Assembly: GCF_000145235.1 (NCBI RefSeq)
Contig: NC_014391.1
Location: 5,092,001 to 5,156,000, forward strand
Direction: 5' to 3'
Origin: Micromonospora aurantiaca ATCC 27029
GTDB taxonomy: Bacteria > Actinomycetota > Actinomycetes > Mycobacteriales > Micromonosporaceae
Length of the DNA: 64,000 nucleotides
Shown here: piece after piece, positions 34,357 through 42,665 of the stretch
How positions within the stretch are numbered: the stretch's first letter is position 1
Layout: each line of letters starts with the position of its first letter
Notes under the pieces: model-generated
What the model saw: only the letters and a program-made list of their open reading frames with translations
The model's database searches: none
What the model was told of the DNA's origin: nothing
Made by a program: the position numbers and the translations under genes

Positions 34357-34920
34357 TCAGTTCAGGTCGGCGGGCAGATGCGTGTGCGGGGTCGAGTCGG
34401 CCCCGCCGAACAGCCGCCGCGACTCGTGCGGGGCCAGGTACGCGATGATCTCGGTGCCGGGCATGAACTCGTGGGTGAGACCGGTGAACGCGTGGGTCCG
34501 CATCACCGAGTCCATGACCTTGCGGTCCACAGTCAGCGGGACGTACATCTTGGTGCCCTTCACCACCGCCGGCCAGTGCTGGTTGCCGATCGCGTGGCCC
34601 AGTTCGACGGCCGAGCGGATCACCATGTCCAGCGACTCCCCGTGCAGCGTGTCGAGGTGCACGACCATCACCTCGCCGAGCGCGATCCGGGCCACCACCG
34701 CGGTCGCGGTGGCGTCGTCCCAGGCCAGCACATCGCCGTCGCGCAGCCGTACGCCGCGGGCCAGGGACAGCGCCAGTTCGGTGCCGAGGCTTGTGGTCCG
34801 GCGCAGCCGGCTCTTCTGGGCGTCCCACTGGTCGAGGACCAGGTCGTCGACCTTGGCCTCCCGGAGCCGCTCGGTCCAGGCCGGCTCGTTCACGTTGCCG
34901 AGTACCGTTTCGACGAGCAT
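34357..34920 (-). CDS. ureE: Urease accessory nickel metallochaperone UreE
   Basis: A 187-residue UreE-type protein. The N-terminal peptide-binding domain contains RRTTSLGTELALSLARGVRL. The metal-binding domain has ELGHAIGNQHWPAVVKG and RKVMDSVMRTHAFTGL. The C-terminus (TPHTHLPADLN) has only two His and lacks the His-rich tail of Klebsiella UreE. The ATG at 34920 is preceded by AAAGGAGAAC, an ideal ribosome site, which excludes the longer in-frame GTG that overlaps it. Confidence 0.88.
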   Translation of the reverse strand: MLVETVLGNVNEPAWTERLREAKVDDLVLDQWDAQKSRLRRTTSLGTELALSLARGVRLRDGDVLAWDDATATAVVARIALGEVMVVHLDTLHGESLDMVIRSAVELGHAIGNQHWPAVVKGTKMYVPLTVDRKVMDSVMRTHAFTGLTHEFMPGTEIIAYLAPHESRRLFGGADSTPHTHLPADLN

Positions 34921-34979
34921 GTGTTCTCCTTTCACGCGACCCCGCCACCGGCCCGGCCGGGGGCGGGCGCCGTGCCGGG

Positions 34980-36368
34980 TCAGCTGAAGAAGTAGAGCTG
35001 GCTGAGGGGGAGGTTCTTGGCCGCCGGCACTGTCGCGTGCACGCCGTCCATCTTCACGGCGAAGGTCTCCGGGTCGACTTCGAGCTTCGGCGTACGGTCG
35101 TTGCGCACCATGTCGCGCTTGGTCAGGTTGCGGCAGCCGTAGACCGGCATGACCTGCCGTTGCAGACCGAGCTGTTCGGCCACCCCCGACTCGTGCGCAG
35201 CCCGGGACACGAACGTCACGCAGTTCTTGGCGACCTGGGAGCCGGTGGCGCCGAACATGGGCCGGTAGTAGACCGGCTGCGGGGTGGGCAGCGACGCGTT
35301 CGGGTCGCCCATGATCGACCAGGCGATCATGCCGCCCTTGAGCACCATCTTCGGCTTCGTGCCGAAGAACGCGGGCTCCCAGAGCACCAGGTCGGCGAGC
35401 TTGCCGGGACTGACCGAGCCGATGACGTGCGAGACGCCCTGGGTGATCGCCGGGTTGATGGTCATCTTGGCGACGTAGCGCAGGACGCGGAAGTTGTCGT
35501 TGGCGTCGGAGTCCTCGGCCAGCTTGCCGCGGACGTTCTTCATCTGCCCGGCGAGCTGGACGGTGCGCAGCCAGGTCTCGCCCACCCGGCCCATGGCCTG
35601 CGAGTCGCTCTGCATCATCGAGATGACGCCCTCGTCGAGGAGCACGTCCTCGGCGGCGATCGTCTCGGTGCGGATCCGGCTCTCCACGAAGGCGACGTCC
35701 GAGGGCACCTTCGGGTTGAAGTTGTGGCAGACCATGATCATGTCGTACAGCTCGGACTGGCTGTTGATGCCGTACGGCACCGTCGGCGTGGTCGATGCGG
35801 GCAGCACGTTCATCTGGCCGGCGACCTTGATGATGTCCGGCGCGTGCCCGCCGCCGGCACCCTCGGTGTGGAAGGTGTGGATGGTCCGGCCCTCGAAGGC
35901 GGCGATGCTGTCCTCGATGTAGCCGCTCTCGTTGAGCGTGTCGGTGTGGATGCTGATCTGGACGTCGTACTCGTCGGCGACGGCCAGGCAGGACCGGATC
36001 ACCGCGGGCGGCGCACCCCAGTCCTCGTGGATCTTGAAGCTGGGCACCCCGGCCATGATCTGCTCGACGAGCGGCGCCCGGCCACTGCTGTTGCCCTTGC
36101 CCAGCAGGCCGATGTTGATCGGCAGGTTCTCGAACGACCGCATCATGTTGTGGATGTTCCAGGGACCGGGCGTGATGGTGACGCCGTTGGTGCTGTCGGT
36201 GGGCCCGGTGCCGCCGCCCCAGAGGGTGGTGACGCCGTTGCTGAGCGCGGCGTACACCTGCTGCGGGGTGACCAGGTGGACGTGCGCGTCGATGCCGCCG
36301 GCGGTCAGGATCAGGTGCTCACCGGAGATCGCGTCGGTGCCCGGACCGGTCACCAGGCCCGGGGTCAC
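34980..36368 (-). CDS. ureC: Urease alpha subunit, C-terminal catalytic part (frameshifted ureC)
   Basis: 462 residues covering the amidohydrolase barrel of urease: GGIDAHVHL (Ni ligands), FKIHEDWG (carbamylated Lys), IHTDTLNESG, HTFHTEGAGGGHAPD, MVCHNF (flap Cys-His; the second position, often His, is Asn) and SDSQAMGRVGE (Ni Asp). It begins in a different frame from the N-terminal 110 residues. The junction reads GACGGGTGACC where intact ureC needs GACGGGGTGACC, so one G is missing. The GTG here overlaps the upstream stop (GTGA), so coupled translation is conceivable. The two parts together total 572 residues, the normal length. Confidence 0.85.
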   Translation of the reverse strand: MTPGLVTGPGTDAISGEHLILTAGGIDAHVHLVTPQQVYAALSNGVTTLWGGGTGPTDSTNGVTITPGPWNIHNMMRSFENLPINIGLLGKGNSSGRAPLVEQIMAGVPSFKIHEDWGAPPAVIRSCLAVADEYDVQISIHTDTLNESGYIEDSIAAFEGRTIHTFHTEGAGGGHAPDIIKVAGQMNVLPASTTPTVPYGINSQSELYDMIMVCHNFNPKVPSDVAFVESRIRTETIAAEDVLLDEGVISMMQSDSQAMGRVGETWLRTVQLAGQMKNVRGKLAEDSDANDNFRVLRYVAKMTINPAITQGVSHVIGSVSPGKLADLVLWEPAFFGTKPKMVLKGGMIAWSIMGDPNASLPTPQPVYYRPMFGATGSQVAKNCVTFVSRAAHESGVAEQLGLQRQVMPVYGCRNLTKRDMVRNDRTPKLEVDPETFAVKMDGVHATVPAAKNLPLSQLYFFS

Positions 36369-36697
36369 CCGTCCATGATGTTGGGGTTGCCGGCCTTGCC
36401 GATCCCGGCGATCCTGCCGTCCTTGATCCCCACGTCCGCCTTGACCACGCCGAGCAGCGCGTCCACGACTGTCACGTTGGTGATCACCAGGTCCACCACG
36501 CCCTCGGCGCTCGTGGCCTGGCTGGCACTGCCCATGCCGTCGCGCAGGGTCTTGCCACCGCCGTACATGACCTCGTCGCCGAGGACCCGCAGGTCCTTCT
36601 CGATCTCGATGTAGAGGTCGGTGTCACCCAGACGGATCTGGTCGCCCGTGGTCGGGCCGTACATTCCGGCATATTCCTGCCGTGAGATCTGACTCAT
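36365..36697 (-). CDS. ureC: Urease alpha subunit, N-terminal part (frameshifted ureC)
   Basis: 110 residues matching the start of UreC: ISRQEYAGMYGPTTGDQIRL, YIEIEKDLRVLGDEVMYGGG and DGRIAGIGKAGNPNIMDG, then a stop where the family continues with VTPG. The next frame carries exactly that continuation. The cause is an apparent single-G deletion in a G run: a real mutation, a sequencing error or a recoded site. The ATG at 36697 is preceded by GGAG at 9 nt. It follows ureB by 41 nt. Confidence 0.85.
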   Translation of the reverse strand: MSQISRQEYAGMYGPTTGDQIRLGDTDLYIEIEKDLRVLGDEVMYGGGKTLRDGMGSASQATSAEGVVDLVITNVTVVDALLGVVKADVGIKDGRIAGIGKAGNPNIMDG

Positions 36698-36738
36698 GCG
36701 TTGTCGCTCCAGCTCTGGCACGTCGAAGGATTGCCGGG

Positions 36739-37242
36739 CTACCTGTCGCCCTTGCCGCTCTTGTCCTGGCCCTTGCCCTGGCCCTTGCTCTGGCCCTTGC
36801 CCTGGTCCTGCTGCTGCGACGTGGTCTTGAAGCCGCGCGTCTGGGCCTGGTGGAGCGCCTCGGCCCGGTCCGGCCGGTAGCCGGGGATCGGCCCGTCGCC
36901 GGTCCAGCCCTGGACCAGGCCGTTGAAGCCGTACACCCGCTGGGAGCCGCCGTACGGGACGAGCTGGACGGTCTTGCGGTCGCCGGGCTCGAACCGGATC
37001 GAGGTCGTGGCCGGGATGTTCAACCGCTTGCCGAACGCCGACGGACGGTCGAACTCCAGGAAGCGGTTGGCCTCGAAGAAGTGGAAGTGGGAGCCGACCT
37101 GGATGGGCCGGTCACCGGTGTTGTGCACGACCACCTCGGTCACCGGCCGCCCGGCGTTGAGTTCCAGAGGTTGGTCGCTGAGCTTGTAGCCGCCGATGGG
37201 CCGAAGGTGCTTGGAGTTCGGTCCCGGGTGTTGCTTCGCCAT
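36739..37242 (-). CDS. ureB: Urease beta subunit with low-complexity C-terminal tail
   Basis: A 167-residue UreB. The conserved core (residues 10-115) contains VVVHNTGDRPIQVGSHFHFF, FDRPSAFGKRLNIPA and VYGFNGLVQGWTG. The C-terminus carries an unusual run of GKGQ-type repeats (GKGQSKGQGKGQDKSGKGD), about 25 residues beyond the normal end and encoded by a degenerate 12-nt repeat. Such basic tails are not needed for urease activity and are probably disordered. It lies between ureA and ureC as usual. Confidence 0.93.
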   Translation of the reverse strand: MAKQHPGPNSKHLRPIGGYKLSDQPLELNAGRPVTEVVVHNTGDRPIQVGSHFHFFEANRFLEFDRPSAFGKRLNIPATTSIRFEPGDRKTVQLVPYGGSQRVYGFNGLVQGWTGDGPIPGYRPDRAEALHQAQTRGFKTTSQQQDQGKGQSKGQGKGQDKSGKGDR

Positions 37243-37285
37243 GTCGCCCCCGCTCTGCCGGAGACCGTGGCCTCCGGTCGCTGCT

Positions 37286-37588
37286 CTACTGGATGGGTGA
37301 GTGGACGGTGATCAGCCGTGACCCGTCGGTGAAGACCGCCTCGACCTGGAGCATCGGGATCATGTCCGCCACGCCGGGGATCACGTCGTCGGCCGTGAGC
37401 ACGTGGCTCGCGTCGTTCATGACCTCCTCGACGGTCTTGCCCTCGCGCGCGCCTTCGAGCGCCGCGGCGCAGATGACCGCCACCGCCTCGGGGTGGTTGA
37501 GCTTGACCCCGCGCGCCTTGCGGGCGTTTGCCACCATCGCCAACGAGTGGATCGTCAGCTTGTCGAATTCCTTCGGCGTGAGATGCAC
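37286..37588 (-). CDS. ureA: Urease gamma subunit
   Basis: A 100-residue UreA: HLTPKEFDKLTIHSLAMVAN, KLNHPEAVAVICAAALEGAR, PGVADMIPMLQVEAVFTDG and a LITVHSPIQ ending. It is the first gene of the operon. A GTG start with AAGGGATC upstream fits. Upstream, TACATA could be the -10 element; GTGAC and GAAAC motifs resembling GlnR half-sites occur at non-standard spacing. Confidence 0.95.
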   Translation of the reverse strand: MHLTPKEFDKLTIHSLAMVANARKARGVKLNHPEAVAVICAAALEGAREGKTVEEVMNDASHVLTADDVIPGVADMIPMLQVEAVFTDGSRLITVHSPIQ

Positions 37589-37682
37589 TTCGCGATCCCT
37601 TCGTCCGCACCTTATGTACGGTTTCAGCTATTCCGTCACGGTAAGAGCGCTTTGGTCCGCCCGCAGCCCGTTCAGGGAGATT

Positions 37683-39098
37683 TCAGGAACCGGTGTGGGC
37701 CCGCTCGCGCCGGTGGTAGTCGGCGACCCACATCTGCTGGATCTGCTCCAGCGTCCGGCCCTTGGTCTCCGGCAGGTAGCGCCGGACGAACAGGAAGCCG
37801 AGCACGCACAGCCCGGCGAAGAGCGCGAACACGCCCGACCGGCCCAGCGCGTCGAGCAGGCTCAGGAAGAACTGCGTGATCAGGTACTCGGTGCCCCAGT
37901 GGGTCGCGGACGCGATCGCCACGCACCGGCCGCGGATCGGACCGGGATAGATCTCGTTGATCACGGTCCACGCGCCCGGCCCGATCGACACCGCGTAGAA
38001 CGCGACGAAGAAGACCACGCCGACCAGCAGGAACAGGCCCGAGGTGGTGATCCGGCCGTCGCCGCGCCCGGTGCCCGCGCCCAGGAAGCTGACGCTCACC
38101 ACGGCGAGCGAGACCGCCATCCCGGCCAGGCCGACCAGCAGCAGCGGCCGGCGGCCGACGCGGTCGAGCAGGCCCACCGCGACGAGCGCGAACGCCGCGT
38201 CCACCGCGCCGATCGCCCAGGTGGTCGCGGAGAGCTGCGCCTCCGGGGTACGGAATCCGGCCGCCGAGAAGATCGAGTCGGCGTAGTAGATGATGCCGTT
38301 GATCCCTGTCGTCTGCTGGAACAGCGCCAGCCCGACGCCGAGCGCGAGCGGACGCCGCCACTGCGGTGACAGCAGCTCCCGCCAGCTCGCCGTGCGGCCG
38401 TGCAGACTCTTCTCGATCTCGCCGAGGCGCTGCTCCACCCGCTGCTCGGGAACGGTCCGGCACAGCGACTCCCGGGCGCGGCGCCGGTCGCCCCGCTTGA
38501 GATACCAGACCGCCGAGTCCGGCACCACCACTGTCACCAGGATCAGCGCCACGCCCAGCACGACCGCCGCGCCGAGCAGGTAGCGCCACGACTCGCCGCC
38601 GGTGAACAGCTCGTCCGCCAGGTAGCCGATGAAGATCGCGAAGGTGGTCGAGAACTGGTAGACCGCGAGCAGGCCGCCGCGGATCCGTTCCGGCGCCGCC
38701 TCGGCCGCGAACATCGGCCCGGCGACCGAGGCCACGCCGATGCCCACGCCGAGCAGCAGCCGCGCGCCGAGCAGGGCGCCGATGGTCGGCGCCGCGGCCT
38801 GCACGATCGTGCCGACGACGTACGCCCCGGCGGCGACCCACAGCGCGCCCCGCCGACCGATCCGGTCGGCGAGGTGACCACCGGCGAGCGCGCCGGCCAG
38901 CGCGCCGAGCGTCACCCAGCTCGCCGCCACCTCCACCTCGAAGGTGTCCACGTCGAACGTGTGCCGGATGTCGTGCAGGGCGCCGCTGATGACGCCCTGG
39001 TTGTAGCCGAAGAACGCGCCGGACAGGACGACGATCGACACGATCGCCACGAGGTTGTGGCGGGGCGGCCGGCCGGCCGCGCGTCCGCTCGCCGCCAT
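37683..39098 (-). CDS. MFS sugar porter
   Basis: A 471-residue 12-TM transporter of the sugar porter family. Signatures are GYNQGVISGAL in TM1, the loop motif ADRIGRRGALW, PERIRGGLLAVYQ, the central QQTTGINGIIYY in TM7, LLDRVGRRPLLL and the C-terminal PETKGRTLEQI. It probably imports a hexose or polyol with protons; the substrate is not predictable. The ATG at 39098 follows GGGGTGAC. It is divergent from a DUF1275 gene with an AT-rich palindrome between, and lies 95 nt downstream of the ureA start on the same strand but upstream in transcription. Confidence 0.9.
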   Translation of the reverse strand: MAASGRAAGRPPRHNLVAIVSIVVLSGAFFGYNQGVISGALHDIRHTFDVDTFEVEVAASWVTLGALAGALAGGHLADRIGRRGALWVAAGAYVVGTIVQAAAPTIGALLGARLLLGVGIGVASVAGPMFAAEAAPERIRGGLLAVYQFSTTFAIFIGYLADELFTGGESWRYLLGAAVVLGVALILVTVVVPDSAVWYLKRGDRRRARESLCRTVPEQRVEQRLGEIEKSLHGRTASWRELLSPQWRRPLALGVGLALFQQTTGINGIIYYADSIFSAAGFRTPEAQLSATTWAIGAVDAAFALVAVGLLDRVGRRPLLLVGLAGMAVSLAVVSVSFLGAGTGRGDGRITTSGLFLLVGVVFFVAFYAVSIGPGAWTVINEIYPGPIRGRCVAIASATHWGTEYLITQFFLSLLDALGRSGVFALFAGLCVLGFLFVRRYLPETKGRTLEQIQQMWVADYHRRERAHTGS

Positions 39099-39141
39099 GT
39101 CACCCCGTCCGCCGGCGACCGCCCACCGAAACGGCCGAACA

Positions 39142-39165
39142 CCTACATATGCGACATATAGTAGG
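39142..39165. promoter_or_regulatory. AT-rich inverted repeat between divergent transporter and DUF1275 genes
   Basis: CCTACATATG-CGA-CATATAGTAGG is an inverted repeat with a single-base insertion in one arm. It sits 44 nt upstream of the MFS start and 71 nt upstream of the DUF1275 start. Its AT content stands out. It probably is an operator overlapping promoter elements of one or both genes. Confidence 0.6.
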
Positions 39166-39235
39166 TTCGCCGCAGCGGTCCGACAGCGAAACGATGACGC
39201 TGCCGGGGTCGCTCCTGCACACGGACGGGGGAAGG

Positions 39236-39964
39236 GTGAACCGGTCGGCGCCGTACGGCCCCGCGGACTCCTACCGCGAGTTCCGGCACCCGCTCGCAGC
39301 ACTCGTGCTCGCCGTCGTCACCGCCGGCGCGCTGGACGCCTTCGCGTTCCTGCGGTACGGCGCGTTCGTCGCCAACCAGTCCGGCAACGCCATCTTCCTC
39401 GGCATGGGACCGGCCGGCGGGCACCCCACGTGGCCGGTCTCGGCGGCCTCGATCGTCGCGTTCGCCACCGCCGCCGGGCTGGTGAATCTGCTCCGCCGCC
39501 GAACCCGGCCGGCGGTGGCGCCGCTCGTCGACATCGCGGTCACCGAGGCCGCCATGATCGTCTGGGCGGTGCTCAACCTGGTGCTCGCGTACGGCCGGCA
39601 CGGCACGGCGTCCCGGGTGCTGCTCGCCGCCGCGGGCGCGGTAGCCATGGGCAGCCTCACCACCCTGGCGAGCCGGACCGCGGGCATCGCGACGCCGATC
39701 ACGTACCAGTCGGACACCACGACGAAGACCGGTGAGCGGGCCGCCCGCTGGCTGCTCGGCCCCACCGCCGGCCGGGGCCGGGCCCGGCGGGGCACCCTGC
39801 TCGGACTGCTCGCCCTGGTCAGCTACAGCGTCGGCGGCGCGGTCGGCACACTCGCCCAGCACCGGCCCCGCTGGGTGCCGCTGTGGGGGACGCTCGCGCT
39901 GGCCGTACTGATCCTGCTGCTGCGCCGGCACCGGCGACCAGGACCGGCGTCGCGGCCCGGCTGA
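39236..39964 (+). CDS. YoaK/DUF1275 family membrane protein
   Basis: A 242-residue protein with six or so TM helices. Family motifs are AGALDAFAFLRYGAFVANQSGNAIFLGM near the N-terminus and a late ITYQSDTTTKTGERAARWL (typical TxVTGTLT-like region). Function unknown. The GTG at 39236 with GGGGGAAG upstream is preferred; an ATG at 39194 would add 14 residues, and one at 39149 lies inside the palindrome. It ends directly before a triple 16-bp repeat shared with the convergent proC gene. Confidence 0.8.
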   Translation: MNRSAPYGPADSYREFRHPLAALVLAVVTAGALDAFAFLRYGAFVANQSGNAIFLGMGPAGGHPTWPVSAASIVAFATAAGLVNLLRRRTRPAVAPLVDIAVTEAAMIVWAVLNLVLAYGRHGTASRVLLAAAGAVAMGSLTTLASRTAGIATPITYQSDTTTKTGERAARWLLGPTAGRGRARRGTLLGLLALVSYSVGGAVGTLAQHRPRWVPLWGTLALAVLILLLRRHRRPGPASRPG

Positions 39965-40012
39965 GCGTCAGTCCGCCTGGGCGTCAGTCGGCCTGGGCGT
40001 CAGTCGGCCTGG
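39965..40012. repeat. Three tandem 16-bp copies of the proC 3' end
   Basis: Units at 39965, 39981 and 39997 (GCGTCAGTCSGCCTGG). The third includes the proC stop codon and its last codons (Ala-Gln-Ala-Asp). The other two are extra copies between the stops of proC and the convergent DUF1275 gene, probably from replication slippage. Confidence 0.85.
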
Positions 40013-40818
40013 GCGGCGAGTTCCCGCGCCCGGTCCCGGGCCGCCTCCAGCGCCGCCAGCATGGCCGCGCGTACGCCGTGGTTCTCCAGCTCACGGATCG
40101 CCGAGATGGTGGTGCCCGCGGGCGAGGTGACCGCCTCGCGCAGCTTCACCGGGTGCTCGCCGGAATCGCGCAGCATCACCGCCGAGCCGATCGCGGTCTG
40201 CACGATCAGCTCGTGCGCCACCTGGCGCGGCAGGCCGAGCAGGATGCCCGCGTCGATCATCGCCTCGACCAGGAGGTAGAAGTAGGCCGGGCCGGAGCCG
40301 GACAGCGCGGTGACCGCGTCCTGCTGCGACTCGGGCACCCGGACGGTGGCGCCGAGCGGGGAGAACATCTCCTCGGCCAGCGCCAGATGCTCGCCGGTGG
40401 CGTACGCGCCCGCCGAAATGGCGCTCATCGCCTCGTCGACGAGCGCCGGGGTGTTCGTCATGACCCGGACCACAGGGGTGCCCTCGGGCAGCCGGCGGTT
40501 GAAGAAGGCGGTCGGCAGGCCGGCGCAGAGCGAGATGACCAGCTTGTCGGCCGGCACCTTCGGGCCGATCTCGTCCAGCAGCGCGGCGGCGTCCTGCGGC
40601 TTGACCGACACGGCCAGCACCTCGGCCTCGGTCACGGCGGTGAGGTTGTCCACCACCCGTACGCCGTAACGGTCGGCCAGCTCCCGCGCCCGCGCCGGCC
40701 GCCGCGCGGTGGCGAGCAGCCGCTCCACCGGCCAGCCGGAACGCAGCAGCCCGGAGAGCATCAGCTCACCGATCTTGCCGGCGCCGATCACCGCGACCGT
40801 GTGCACCTCGCGTGCCAT
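40000..40818 (-). CDS. proC: Pyrroline-5-carboxylate reductase
   Basis: A 272-residue NAD(P)H enzyme making proline. It has the Rossmann motif VAVIGAGKIGELMLSGLL, VKPQDAAALLDEI, VRVMTNTPALV and the C-terminal signature SPAGTTISAIRELENHGVRA. The length is normal. The ATG at 40818 has AAGGGG 8 nt upstream. It is separated from pfkA by a strong terminator, so it has its own promoter. Confidence 0.95.
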   Translation of the reverse strand: MAREVHTVAVIGAGKIGELMLSGLLRSGWPVERLLATARRPARARELADRYGVRVVDNLTAVTEAEVLAVSVKPQDAAALLDEIGPKVPADKLVISLCAGLPTAFFNRRLPEGTPVVRVMTNTPALVDEAMSAISAGAYATGEHLALAEEMFSPLGATVRVPESQQDAVTALSGSGPAYFYLLVEAMIDAGILLGLPRQVAHELIVQTAIGSAVMLRDSGEHPVKLREAVTSPAGTTISAIRELENHGVRAAMLAALEAARDRARELAAQAD

Positions 40819-40846
40819 CAGCCGTACCCCTTCCCGGGTCACGTGG

Positions 40847-40888
40847 GCACGGCGTGGCGGGCCGGGTCACCGGCCCGCCACGCCGTGC
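40847..40888 (-). terminator. Strong terminator of the phosphofructokinase gene
   Basis: Perfect 19-bp arms (40847-40865 and 40870-40888) with a 4-nt loop (GTCA) lie 8 nt after the phosphofructokinase stop. It is the longest uninterrupted GC stem in the window. Confidence 0.85.
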
Positions 40889-40896
40889 GCCGTCGA

Positions 40897-41925
40897 TCAG
40901 CTGCCGAAGAAGACCTCGGCCTCGGCGTACCGCTCCAGCGGCACGGTCTTCAGCTCGCGGGTGGCGTCGGCGAGCGGGACGCGGACGATGTCCGTGCTCT
41001 GCATCGCGACCATCTTGCCCCAGTCGCCCTCGTGCACGGCGTCGATCGCGTGCAGGCCGAGCCGGGTGGCCAGCACCCGGTCGAACGCGGTCGGCGTGCC
41101 ACCGCGCTGGATGTGGCCGAGCACCACGGTGCGGGCCTCCTTGCCGGTCTTCGCCTCCAGCTGCTCGGCCAGCCACTGGCCGATGCCGCCGAGACGGACG
41201 TGACCGAACGCGTCCAGCTCCTGGTTGTGCAGCACCATCTGGCCGTCGAGCGGCTGGGCGCCCTCGGCGACCACGACGATCGGGGCGTACTGGTGCTGGA
41301 AGCGCTTCTCGACGTAGCCGGCGACCTGCTCGACGTCGAACTGCCGCTCCGGCAGCAGGATCACGTTGGCGCCACCGGCGAGACCGGCGTGCAGGGCGAT
41401 CCAGCCGGCGTGCCGGCCCATGACCTCGACCACGAGCGTGCGGTGGTGGCTCTCCGCCGTGGTGTGCAGCCGGTCGATCGCCTCCATGGCGATGTTGACG
41501 GCGGTGTCGAAGCCGAACGTGTAGTCGGTCGCACCGAGGTCGTTGTCGATCGTCTTCGGCACGCCGATGACGTTGACGCCCAGCTCGTGCAGCTTGGTCG
41601 CGACGCCGAGCGTGTCCTCGCCGCCGATCGCGATCAGCGCGTCCACGCCCTGGGCGGCGAGGTTGTCCTTGATCCGCTCCACGCCGTTCTCGATCTTGAA
41701 CGGGTTGGTGCGGGACGAGCCGAGGATGGTGCCGCCACGGGGCAGGATGCCGCGCACCTCGGCGATGCCGAGCGGCTTGGTCAGGCCCTCGAGCGGGCCC
41801 TTCCAGCCGTCGCGGAAGCCCACGAACTCGTGACCGTAGGTGGCGACGCCCTTGCGGACCACCGCCCGAATCACCGCGTTGAGACCTGGGCAGTCGCCGC
41901 CGCCGGTGAGCACGCCGATACGCAT
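40897..41925 (-). CDS. pfkA: 6-phosphofructokinase, PPi-type active-site residues
   Basis: A 342-residue phosphofructokinase of the actinobacterial group. It has GVLTGGGDCPGLNAVIR, the phosphoryl-donor loop IGGEDTLG with Asp at position 104, VPKTIDNDL with Lys at position 124 (catalytic Asp in TID), MGRHAGWIAL and LGHIQRGGTP. In this family Gly104 is associated with ATP use and Asp104 plus Lys124 with pyrophosphate use, so this enzyme may be PPi-dependent like that of Amycolatopsis methanolica; this is inference. The ATG at 41925 has GGAGG 12 nt upstream. Confidence 0.92.
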   Translation of the reverse strand: MRIGVLTGGGDCPGLNAVIRAVVRKGVATYGHEFVGFRDGWKGPLEGLTKPLGIAEVRGILPRGGTILGSSRTNPFKIENGVERIKDNLAAQGVDALIAIGGEDTLGVATKLHELGVNVIGVPKTIDNDLGATDYTFGFDTAVNIAMEAIDRLHTTAESHHRTLVVEVMGRHAGWIALHAGLAGGANVILLPERQFDVEQVAGYVEKRFQHQYAPIVVVAEGAQPLDGQMVLHNQELDAFGHVRLGGIGQWLAEQLEAKTGKEARTVVLGHIQRGGTPTAFDRVLATRLGLHAIDAVHEGDWGKMVAMQSTDIVRVPLADATRELKTVPLERYAEAEVFFGS

Positions 41926-42103
41926 GATCTGCTCATCCTCCTGGAGCATCAGGTGAAGCCCGGATAAGCCCCAGGATATGTGTCAGATCAGACCATCGGC
42001 GCCGTTGCCGGCCCGGGGCGGGCCGTCACTGCGCACTGTAGTCGGCGCAGGTGTACGCCGGCACCGCACCCCGGGCCGTTCCGGACGGCGGACGGGCTAC
42101 CCG

Positions 42104-42607
42104 TCAGTAGCCGACCTCGTGGTTCTCCCCCGCCTTCGGCGGCTTGCCGGTCACCGCCGCCTTGGCGAAGCCGAGCAGGTTGACCACGGTGCTGCCGGGC
42201 GAGTCCCAGTACTCCGCCGACCCGGCGTGCACCTTGATCAAGGTGATCCCGGGCGTGTCCAGCCCGTCCGGGAACCACGCCTTCAGCAGCGGGCTCCACA
42301 GCTCCTTCGCCCGGCCGGCGTCCCACTCCTCGGTGGCGGTGCCGGCCACCGACACCCAGGCGTGGTGACGCTGGTCGGAGAAACCGACGTTCACCTGCGG
42401 GTTCACCCGGATCTGCCGGACCTTCGCCGAGTCGGCGTACGCGAAGAACCACAGGTCGCCCTCGAAGTCCGCCTCCTGCAACCCCATCGGACGGCTGACC
42501 AGACGCCCGTCCACGCCGGTGGTGGTGAGCAGGCAGATCCGGGCGTCCCGGATCAGCTCGGTGACCCGGCGGCGGGCGTCCGCGGCGTTGGTCGGCTCAT
42601 TGCTCAT
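42104..42607 (-). CDS. Pyridoxamine 5'-phosphate oxidase-like flavin-binding protein (general stress protein 26 type)
   Basis: A 167-residue split-barrel protein: ARICLLTTTGVDGRLVSRPM, then DLWFFAYADSAKVRQIRVNP, VNVGFSDQRHHAWVSVAGTA and a C-terminal ITLIKVHAGSAEYWDSPGS. These match the PPOX-like family of small FMN- or F420-binding proteins (YdhF/GSP26 type). The substrate is unknown. The ATG at 42607 is followed 58 nt later in transcription order by no partner; it lies downstream of the RNase AS gene on the same strand. Confidence 0.85.
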   Translation of the reverse strand: MSNEPTNAADARRRVTELIRDARICLLTTTGVDGRLVSRPMGLQEADFEGDLWFFAYADSAKVRQIRVNPQVNVGFSDQRHHAWVSVAGTATEEWDAGRAKELWSPLLKAWFPDGLDTPGITLIKVHAGSAEYWDSPGSTVVNLLGFAKAAVTGKPPKAGENHEVGY

Positions 42608-42665
42608 GGGGCACTCCTGTCTCGGATCGGCGCAGATGCCGCTCCGGTGCCCTGGGCGGAACCGG

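Noticed and set aside
37589..37660. GTGAC and GAAAC motifs upstream of ureA as a GlnR box
   Set aside because: The spacing between the half-sites (9 nt) does not fit the usual 6-nt spacing, so I did not list it as a GlnR site.
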